DNA from: Ephemerocybe angulata
Lineage: Eukaryota; Basidiomycota; Agaricomycetes; Agaricales; Psathyrellaceae
Direction: 5' to 3'
Assembly: GCA_013368325.1 (NCBI GenBank)
Contig: JAACJK010000007.1
Location: 527,565 to 591,564 of the forward strand
Length of the DNA stretch: 64,000 nucleotides
Numbering within the stretch: position 1 is the first letter of the stretch; every line of letters starts with the position of its first letter. Shown piece after piece: positions 55,730 through 64,000 of this stretch. The notes under the pieces are model-generated. The model saw only the letters and a list, made by a program, of their open reading frames with translations. It made no database searches and was not told the origin of the DNA. A program made the translations under genes and the position numbers.

Positions 55730-55866
55730 GGTGAGGAGAGGGAGGGGCAGGGGAGGGGTAAGGACTCAGGTTCGGAAGTGAGGGTTAACCCAAGCTTGTG
55801 GTTGTTGTTGAAAGACACTCGCAGCCCTGAGCCGTCGTGCAGACTCAGGCTCTCAACGGTCAACAT

Positions 55867-56344
55867 CAGGCTGAGTCATCATTATGGTGCCGGCCGTTGA
55901 CCCTCGGGCTTAATTTGAAGTGTGCGCTTTCCGACTCAGCTCGACTCGGATTCAGAATCACACTGGTGGACAATCATTTCGTCCTCCTTGTGTTAATCCT
56001 GCTCCGACTCGCCGTTCTAAAAATGACTCTGGAGTCGCTCATGGGCCCAGATGCGGCGTAGTATGCCCGCTGACCGCCACGGTGCTCTTCGAAGTAATGC
56101 CACATGAATGCATCCAGTGGCAAGGCTAGGCAGGCTGTCACTGCCTGCGGATAAGTGTTAGTGTCTTGTGGATAGATACCAATGTGTCAGATTATCGAAG
56201 CCAGGAAACAGGTCAAATGAATTCATATATGTACAAAACCAACAAAACAGGGGATGCGAACCAAGGCATTGGCTCGGTATAGATAATTGGATCCAGGCTC
56301 GGGGTAAAGCTTCGAACGCGTTGTACCGTAAGCCTGGGATTGGT
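55867..56344. other. Intergenic region
   Basis: Between two minus-strand genes; no supported gene. It should contain the promoter of the gene at 54880-55729 and the 3' UTR of the gene at 56345-56770. Confidence 0.4.
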
Positions 56345-56770
56345 TTACAGGTCATAAAACAGCCCCGGAGTTTTGACGGCGTTTTCGAGAAGCCAAGGTG
56401 GTCGCTTTCCTGGCTCAGTTTCCACGCGGTAGGGGTCCTTTGCATTGGGCGAGCGCACATAGACAGGTGGGCCCTTGATGCAGTCTTTGCATCGTCCCTC
56501 AGTCACCTTGCGATGTGGTTAGAAAGCTGATGTAGTCAAGCGAGGACTGCAACTGTAACTCACCGTTCTGGTAACCCTTTCGACCGTGAGGTATGATCGG
56601 CAAGCACACCGAATCTGGTCGGCTGCATCTCCATCTTTCAAGTGCTCCATGTGCGCACTGCTGATTGCACACCTTTTGAAAAGGCAATCGACAATATCCA
56701 TGGACTCGACCATAGTGTGGGTACAGTGAGGGGAAGCAAACCGAACCAGCATCAGCTTTCGCCTGCACAT
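56345..56770 (-). CDS. Small Cys/His-rich protein, unknown
   Basis: Exon 1 56770-56564 and exon 2 56506-56345 join in phase 0 (122 residues from the ATG; the frame is open 45 bases further upstream). It carries PHCTHTMVESMDIVDCLFKR, a later C-A-C-R and C-K-D-C, a spacing that could bind zinc. The C-terminal part is basic (EPGKRPPWLLEN). Not recognised. It is compact and intron position is clean, so probably a real gene. Confidence 0.5.
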
Positions 56771-57029
56771 TCCTGGGACTGTCGGTGGATTCGGAGATGG
56801 AAGAAGGTTTGTCAATTTTTTGGGAAGTCAACAGTATACGTGGCAATTCACAAATCGGGACGAGTCGGTTTGGCTGACTTACTCGCAGCAGTCGGATGGC
56901 ATCAATTCATTATTCGTATCTCCTAATTGGCAACGCCTCTCTCGGCGAACGAAGTACCCCAAATTGAAGAATCGAGCACAATTGCGAATCTCCAACGATC
57001 ACAATTCGCGAATTCTATTACTTACAGAA

Positions 57030-58018
57030 GGGACCAGGAACGTCAACGGGAGCCGTGGCCGTTTGGAGGGAATACTATTGTATGGTAGTCCAACCGACCG
57101 CCTGGCTGCCACCTGCTGAATATTATAGTCGTCACAGGCGTCTTATGCCAGTAAGTGTGTGACAGTTCACATGCCACAGCTCCACCAGCTGCAGAACCTT
57201 GGAGAACGCCAACGGGATCCGTGACTGTTTGGAGGGAACACAATTGTTATATTCGTCACAGGTGTCTTCAAGTTGGGTGTGATACTTCACATATCGCATA
57301 GCATGAAGTTGAGCTGCAACAACTGCAAGAGCGTCCCTTCCTTCTCAAGGCATATATGTGGTATGGAGGAAACCATCCTGGCAAGGAATCGACTTCCAGC
57401 GCGTCGTATCGCAACATGGAATCGTCTCCTGTCCTTTCTCTTCGATGCTTCAGGTGTTATCAATGACGACAACCCAGGCTGCATCTCTCAGCGTGCATCA
57501 CGTCGCAGAATCACTCTTGTCCTAATCGTTCTCTTCCAGCTATGCCATTGGCGCCATGTCCTTGGAACATGAGTTAATGTAGCCACCGTCATCCTGTCTG
57601 TTAGCTTTCAATGTGTGCTGCGGTGAATGCAAGGGAACACAATTGTTATATTCGTCACAGGTGTCTTCAAGTTATGGTAAGTGGGTGTGATACTTCACAT
57701 ATCGCATAGCATGAAGTTGAGCTGCAACAACTGCAAGAGCGTCCCTTCCTTCTCAAGGCATATATGTGGTATGGAGGAAACCATCCTGGCAAGGAATCGA
57801 CTTCCAGCGCGTCGTATCGCAACATGGAATCGTCTCCTGTCCTTTCTCTTCGATGCTTCAGGCTACATCTCTCAGCGTGCATCACGTCGCAGAATCACTC
57901 TTGTCCTAATCGTTCTCTTCCAGCTATGCCATTGGCGCCATGTCCTTGGAACATGAGTTAATGTAGCCACCGTCATCCTGTCTGTTAGCTTTCAATGTGT
58001 GCTGCGGTGAATGCAAGG
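57030..58018 (+). repeat. Tandem duplication of about 400 bp
   Basis: 57236-57633 is repeated at 57635-58018 with one 9-base insertion (atggtaagt) and one 22-base deletion in the second copy. A third, diverged part (57040-57240) shares 'aacgggagccgtgg' / 'aacgggatccgtga' and 'cgtcacaggcgtctt'. Frames of up to 99 codons inside are repeated and probably not genes. Confidence 0.85.
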
Positions 58019-58237
58019 TGAATGGTGAGCACTTTCCAGCTTTGGCAAGATCGCTATCGGCACTCTAGAAGGCATCCCATCGGCTTGTTCGTGCGATAAA
58101 CTGGTCAACATTTATGTATCTTTCAGGTGAACATATAAAGTCGCTCGTATCCCTCGATTGGTTCGGGCTGAGGGATACTATACATTCCTCTGCTTTGCGC
58201 CTGACACTCTGCCTCCCCAGCCCGCTCTGTCCTCCCG

Positions 58238-61200
58238 ATGGACGCTCTTCTAGCCCCCTCTCCACCCAGACCTTCTGGAGATTTTTCAGACGACGACGCC
58301 CAGATGCGGGTGGACACCAACGGTCAGCCCCGAAGCCCAAGCCCGCTTCAACCTGACTATGGTCTTCCTGGCCACGCCATCGGGTGGGATGACCCCGAGG
58401 TGCTCACCCAGCCAATCGCATGCCACGAGCATTATGACGGGGAGTATAGTTCCTACTCTGGTCTCTATTCTGGGTCCTCCAAAGGGTCAACTTTGCGACA
58501 CGGCCGTACCAACTCGACTCAAATACCGACCTCAATTAAGGAACCGGTACGTCTTCAAGCATCTTGAGGGTCTGTCTATATATGCCTGACATCGCTTTAG
58601 GTGGACGGTAGTCTTTCAGTACTCGGGCGTAAGGTTACCTGGTACGTGCCCAGCAAGGTAACCCAGACCGCCGAGTCTGGATTGGACGCGGCTTTCGCGG
58701 GTGTCCCATACATCGACACCCACTCGGTCGACATGGACGACGTGGACGACGTTGAGATGCACAACTCGAGGCAGCCAACCTCAACATTGATGGCGCTCGT
58801 GCCGGCCCCCTTCAAACCGAAGGGCCCACCTGGCAGCTCGACCCCTGATGAACAAGTTGATATCGACGTTGCAAGGATCGTAGGGGCCAGCAAACTCACA
58901 GGCTCGAATATCTGCTACGAAGCTCACATTCCTGGCTCCGTGGCCGCTCCTCTAGACGCGTCAGGTGTGCCCTCCGTCCCCAGCCCTCCCGCCGCCACCT
59001 CGCCGGGCTCCGGACACCCCTCCCCTTCCCCGTTACCTAATGCTCAACCGTTCGAGTCATTCGCAAACCTTACCCCTTCGCCCGCCGCTGTCCCCCCGTC
59101 GCGTCCAACTGGCTCTAACGAGCGTCCGGCGGCTGGCCCACAAGCGACCTTGGAGTCATCCCATTCATCTCGTGGCGGCCCAGTCCCTCCCAACACCACC
59201 GCACCTCTGTCTCAATCGACCGAGCCATCCCATTCGTCCAGCGACACAGTCCCTCCCAACACCACCGCACCTCTGTCTCAATCGACCGAGCCATCCCATT
59301 CGTCCAGCGACACAGTCCCTTCCAACACCACCGCACCTCTATCTCAATCGTCCGACTCCCAAGAGCCTCCTCTGGCTGGCCCCCGGGTTACAGTGCCTGT
59401 GCAATGGGCCTCGGTGATAACGAAGATTCTGATCGCGACATTCATCACAAACTACCATGCGATCGTTGGGTTGGGCCTTTTGCTTGGTTTTGGTTTCGTT
59501 CACAACGACTTGATTGCGCTTGGACTGCTCATTCTTGAATGCCCTAGCCCTTCTTTAGAAAGGGAGTTGCATGCCGCCATGCTGATTATCGATCAGATGC
59601 GCGTCGACCTTAAGGCTTACAATACTAACCAGACTGTTGAGGAAAGGCAAAAAGGTACGTTAGCACCGTGTTTTTTTCTGACATGAACGCTCATTGTCTA
59701 TCGCTCCTAGGCTCGATGGCGATAGTGAAGCGCCTCATTATGACGATACTCCTTGCTCCGTTGTCGAAATATGTGAGCGCCTCAGTACATACCCCTCGCA
59801 TAGTCTAACCCATTCAACGCCCTCAAGTATTACGAGAACTACTCTCAGAAGCTGCTGTTGGCTATCTTCGATCACATCGTGGCGAACGTCTTGAAGAACC
59901 CGGCCTTCTATCCGTGGGCCTATATGTCGACTTTCTGTGTGACTCGGCTACGGAACATGATACGTGAAATTGTTGTAACTGGTGCTGACCTGATCAAGTT
60001 CGGTCGAGTGCTAGGGAGGAATCTGCCAATTCCTTGGAGGATGAATCCCCTTGACAAGCTATCTAACGTTCGTCCCTCATATATCATTTCCCTGGAATTT
60101 AATCGCTGATGTCCCCTTTGTGACATTCCTTATCTAGTCATCGTCATCTGATGCGTTGGAAATTGGAACTGCGTTTGGGATGAGGGTGGTGAAGAAAAAA
60201 CAGGCCCAGGTGACCAAGGTCGCCAAACAGAAGTCCAAGAAACAAGCGGCTAAAGACGCACGTACCCGTTCGAGCGAAGCGCACCCTGATGGCACGGACT
60301 CCGTCGAAATGGCTCAGGCTGGCCCCTCCGCACAGCCGTCGAAAGCGCCGAAAGCACCCAGCCTGCCTTACCGAAAGAAGGACAAGATGACAGGGATTTC
60401 ATTGGTGCCTCTCGCGGGTGATCACGAAGGCTACAATGGGTACGCTCTCCACTACCAGTCTGGCTCTATCTTCGACGTCACTGGGATGGTTTACGCCTGG
60501 GTCCACGGGAAGTTCAAAGACGTCGTCGAGGACTTCGTGGAAGATCAAACTCAACCGTTGAAGCCGAAGGAAGAGGATCTCATATGGCATAGCATCAAGC
60601 TTCCGATAGCAGCGGTGAGTTGGTCAATGCCTCAGCTGGTTCATGTTCATCGACTCATCACAAATCCTAGCTGGCCGCGTCTCTAAAAACCCTGGACAAA
60701 TTGGGCCACTTCGCCTTCGACGGGGAGGTAATCGCCAATAACACGGAGGCAATGTCCGTCTTCTACTCCAAACTCTGGGCAGCGGAAACCGGAATCAACC
60801 AACTCCGAAATCAGAAGGAGACCTCGGAGTACTTTACGCTTCGCGAGAATCTCGTGAGCTTGCTTACTGCATCTACACGCCCCCTGCCATCGTCCCTTTT
60901 GCAAGATCTCCGTACCACATGGAATGTCCAGGAGACCGCTCATCTAGTGCCCGACAAGGATGCCAGCGATAGATACATTCCTTTCTCTTCACTTGGAACA
61001 GGTGCGTTCGTTGAGGTTCACGTCGACGTCTCATACTCACCCGTTGTATTTAGGCACGGCACACTTTGCGAAGGATCGCGCACTCTTCTCAGTCGTTCAG
61101 GTGCAAGAGTTACTGAAGAGAGGTAGGCGCTTTTTATTAGAATACCTTGCCTTTCAGTGTACTTACTTTACTTCCCCCCACTAGCGCTACCTCCCCAAAG

Positions 61201-61315
61201 TACCTCGATAGGAGAGACCCACCCTACCACGCCTTTTGAAGTCGACTTCCGGGATGTACCCGGATCTTCGCTCCTCATTGATCATAGCGTCGACTTGGAC
61301 GGCACGCCGATCTGA
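58238..61315 (+). CDS. Large eight-exon protein, possible membrane segment
   Basis: Exons 58238-58546, 58601-59654, 59711-59772, 59828-60067, 60138-60614, 60671-61001, 61054-61122 and 61185-61315 join in frame throughout (about 890 residues). The N-terminal 400 residues are Pro/Ser/Thr rich and contain three copies of a 22-residue repeat (NTTAPLSQSTEPSHSSSDTV). A hydrophobic block follows (ILIATFITNYHAIVGLGLLL, then LIALGLLILE), either one or two membrane helices or an amphipathic core. Later comes a lysine-rich stretch (KKKQAQVTKVAKQKSKKQAA), then a globular part (GYNGYALHYQSGSIFDVTGM). A single intron choice (59773-59827) was preferred because it has a CTAAC branch site. Function unknown. 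Confidence 0.65.
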
Positions 61316-61824
61316 TAAGGTCCCTTCTTCACTGCTCTCGACTCGTCCGCTGCTCATGCTCGCGCTCCGTAACCTTCATTACTACCGTTCCCTGCTTTTC
61401 AAGTTTTCAACGATCTTATGTTTTTGTTTTTACGTCTCAAATGTGATTGTAGTTCATTTTGCTGTCAAGATCGCTCTCTTTATCTCGTCTTTCGCCCGAG
61501 CAGTAAGATAAAACGCGATGAACGACAGGGGGAAGTGAAGGCGAGTATCATGATCATATTGGAACCACACAGTATTTTCCGGGTGATGATATAGCAGAAT
61601 AGAAAGGGAGGATGAGCGGGACGCTGATGCGTTGCAGGCCTAACAATCGTGTTTTGCAGAAAGGAACTTGGATACTTATCTGGCCGTTGGGGGAACATTT
61701 TTGGAACGTTGGAGCTTGAACTCCAAACAAACTTGTATTCGCAGCGTATATTACTTGTGAAACGCAATGAGAAATTGGAGGATACGATGATCGATTCGAA
61801 AATAAAAAACGCTCGCCGTGCTAT
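61316..61824. other. Intergenic, convergent
   Basis: About 0.5 kb between converging genes, AT-richer than its surroundings, with AATAAA (61801 on plus) and similar strings. No gene seen. Confidence 0.5.
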
Positions 61825-64000
61825 TCAAAGCCCGCCTTCAGCCGAACTTTCTATAAGAGACTCAGATGTTCGCTCTAGGTTGTTATATAGGGCTTTAAAT
61901 GGAGAGGACAACCTGAGCCGCTTTCTCCACTCGCTTCGAGGCAAAGGTGAGAAGTTGTTCTGTATCTCCTTCAGGCGGTCAACGTAGAACGTCTCTGCGT
62001 CTCTGGACCACCCCCCGAAACCGTATCGCTGCTCCCAAAACTCAGCTGGGGCCACCATGAGACGCGCACAATCTGAAGGTGGCGTTCATCTAAGGGGAGC
62101 ACTTAGTCGTTAACTACAGAACACACGCAAACCGGACTACGTACCGTAGACGTCGTAGTGGCCGCATATGGCATCGACCTCGCCGATAGTGAGGTCGTCG
62201 TCCACTAAGAACCCCCCTTGTCCGTTACTCCGAACAATACCTTTACCCTCTATTGCAGCGCGGCTGGGACCGGCCAATACGTCACTGAAGCTCACATATG
62301 GGAGAGCCAAACGCCAGATAATCCCTCCCCGAAGCAACGCAGCCCGTCCCGTGTGTCCTTTGCACAGTGAACGGCAGTTCTTGATATAACTGTCATAGTC
62401 ACAAGAGTTGAACACAGTAGAACGATGTCGAAATTTGATCAGTCGAGACGAGGTCGTGAGGCTGATTGACGAAATATTTGCGACCTCCAACCAGGTTCGA
62501 AAACGGATTCCTTGCCCAACTAGATCAAAGGCAACGGCGGTGGGCGTCTTGAGCTGGTCAAAACGACATATTGTCAATGCAACAGGAGCAGACACACATC
62601 CAAGACGCCATTTCTGCCCGTAGTCTACTGAAAACCAGTACGCGGTAACCTCCTTTGCCACGGTGTCCGTCCAACGTCCATTGACGTTGTCCCAATCGGT
62701 AACTTGTACGAGAGCAACTTGGCGATGACTTCGAAGTGATTTAAACCTTGGTTGTGCTGTGACAGGAATGCGGTTGTACTTTGAGAGATCCCATAGCTCT
62801 CCCTCCGGAGCCCCTTTTGCGAATTGGTTGAGAAATTTGATTGAGCCTTGGCCTGCGGGTTCTTTCCAGTAACCGGAGCCACCGTGGAAAGTGTGGCACC
62901 CAAGGGCCTTGCCCGCGTACCCTATTGTCAGTGACGAGCCAGTCTCGGGCTGTCTCGTTTCTTCAATAGGCGTAGGAGTGTAGCCGAAGAGAAGATACGC
63001 GAAGTATTGGGCTCATAATGGATACTATCGAGAGGATGGAGGAGTGGTGTTGCGCTGTTATTGTCAGCTTCAGCTGAGGTTTGTGCCGATGATGAAAGGG
63101 AAGAAGCGACGACACTGTCAGAGGTGGCCGTCATGTTGTCCTGGAACTCATCATGAAGTGCGTTGTCCCGGCCAAATGATTCATGGTCCAGCACCACTGG
63201 CAGTGACTTTGCCTGTACACCATGAGGCTCAGGGATCGGTGTAAGGCCGTAGAAAATGTGGAGGCGCGCTAGGGCTGTCTCGAACGATACCCCAAGTAGT
63301 CGGCATCCTCTTCGGCCATGTGCTTGAGCTTATGCTCATCTGGCACTCCAAGAACTCGCACAGATCCCATTCATTGAACATCGCATCGTACCGAGCTTGG
63401 CTTCGACAGTACCGACCCTCAACTGCAAGAGATTACACAGATCGTCTTCTTCAGCTTTGCGCCTACGAAATCTACCCTCATCATCCTTATCCCATACAAA
63501 GAACTTTGTTTTCTTTAAAGATGTGGGGGGACAGCGCTGGCCTGTTCTCCCGCGTTGCCGACTATGTGGGTTTCACATGCCATGATCTCGGCATGCCGCT
63601 GTTCCCTAATGCGAAACCACCCGTCCCAGGTTCGCTCCTCAGGCCCTGGGGTTTGGCGCACCTCAAACCGTGCCAATTTAAGTCGTTGATCATTGATTTC
63701 TCCTGGTGTACCGGGTGGATCTCTCTGAGTGCGCGGTGAAGGATTGACATGAACGGAGTTCAGCCCCGGTGCGAACCTTTGCCAGAAAGGGTACCGCCTC
63801 GCAATATCAATCTCTCGAGGTCCCCAGGCGTACCACACAGGAATGTTGAACTCGCACAGCCAATCAATCGACACCATCTCCTCCGTTCTGGGTTCGTCAT
63901 CGTCTGGAATGGTGACGAAGGTCCCGACACGATCAATCGTCGAATCGAAGCACGCTAGGCAGGTATTCGGAAGATCAGAGACAAAGCGCTCATCAACACG
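61825..64000 (-). CDS. Uncharacterised Agaricomycete-type protein, partial
   Basis: Minus-strand gene entering from beyond the window end. The best part is an exon from about 63004 to 62145 (LLFGYTPTPIEET, then GYAGKGLGCHTFHGGSGYWK, then TDWDNVNGRW) joined in phase 1 to the last exon 62072-61825 (MVAPAEFWEQRYGFGGWSRD). Upstream exon-like segments encode NIPVWYAWGPREID (63860-63800), KTKFFVWDKDDEGRF (about 63500) and RYDAMFNEWDLCEF (about 63375). The layout fits a widespread uncharacterised family as I remember it. Between 63450 and 63000 I need two frame changes without convincing splice sites, so it may be a pseudogene. Confidence 0.5.

Noticed and set aside
57273..57956. 99- and 91-codon frames on plus
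   Set aside because: Lie in duplicated sequence, differ by a 22-bp deletion, and have no partner exons.
63320..63739. 139-codon plus-strand frame
   Set aside because: Overlaps minus-strand exons with better protein-like motifs; treated as shadow.

Overview
The window is nuclear DNA of a filamentous basidiomycete, most likely an Agaricomycete. The evidence is many short GT-AG introns (about 36-66 nt, several with a CTAAC-like branch point), Agaricomycete-type gene families (KDZ transposase, F-box/nucleotidyltransferase-fold protein, APH-like kinase) and typical fungal transposons (Helitron, Ty3/Gypsy, TA-flanked MITEs). I saw no prokaryotic operon, rRNA gene or CRISPR array.

Layout. 0-7 kb: decayed, intron-riddled coding relics (a JmjC-like relic near 1.1-2.6 kb) with homopolymers. 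7.7-17.5 kb: a cluster of two lineage-specific families that I do not recognise. Family A has three apparently intact five-exon genes with identical intron phases 2-2-1-1 (7.7-9.0 kb minus, 11.9-13.1 kb plus, 16.3-17.5 kb plus). Family B has two apparently intact three-exon genes, both introns phase 0, both ending in the same C-terminal pentapeptide CCCLV (a CaaX-type prenylation signal) (10.8-11.6 kb minus, 14.7-15.4 kb plus), plus a decayed third copy at 9.9-10.5 kb. An F-box/NTase-fold gene lies inside the cluster. 18.5-23.5 kb: a coiled-coil protein gene, a small minus-strand gene and a five-exon RecQ-derived pseudo-helicase whose Walker A lysine and DEAH box are lost. The last exon of a family A gene is duplicated just behind it.

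24.6-32.6 kb: a large Helitron (HUH/Rep plus Pif1-like helicase plus a C-terminal papain-like, USP-like protease domain) broken by a nonsense codon and a 303-bp MITE. 32.8-41.4 kb: a Gypsy-type LTR element with nearly identical LTR regions, a truncated 5' LTR, no visible integrase and a 471-bp MITE in its RNase H region. Its 3' LTR abuts the 3' half of a KDZ transposase gene (41.4-42.9 kb). 43.4-44.1 kb: two minisatellites (72 bp x4, 28 bp x15). 44.5-49.9 kb: a second, 3'-truncated Gypsy element between two 298-bp direct repeats, inside an APH-like kinase gene whose 3' end is lost in a 491-bp tandem duplication. Both Gypsy elements join gag to the next ORF by a -1 shift at the same TTTTTGAAG string.

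52.5-64 kb: a quieter genic stretch with multi-exon genes of unknown function (52.5-54.6 plus, 54.9-55.7 minus, 56.3-56.8 minus, 58.2-61.3 plus, and 61.8 to beyond the window end on minus) and local duplications at 57-58 kb. The mixture of young and decayed transposons, tandem duplications and lineage-specific paralogues suggests a fast-evolving, possibly subtelomeric compartment; that last point is inference. Exon models were built by eye from splice sites, frame and paralogue alignment.
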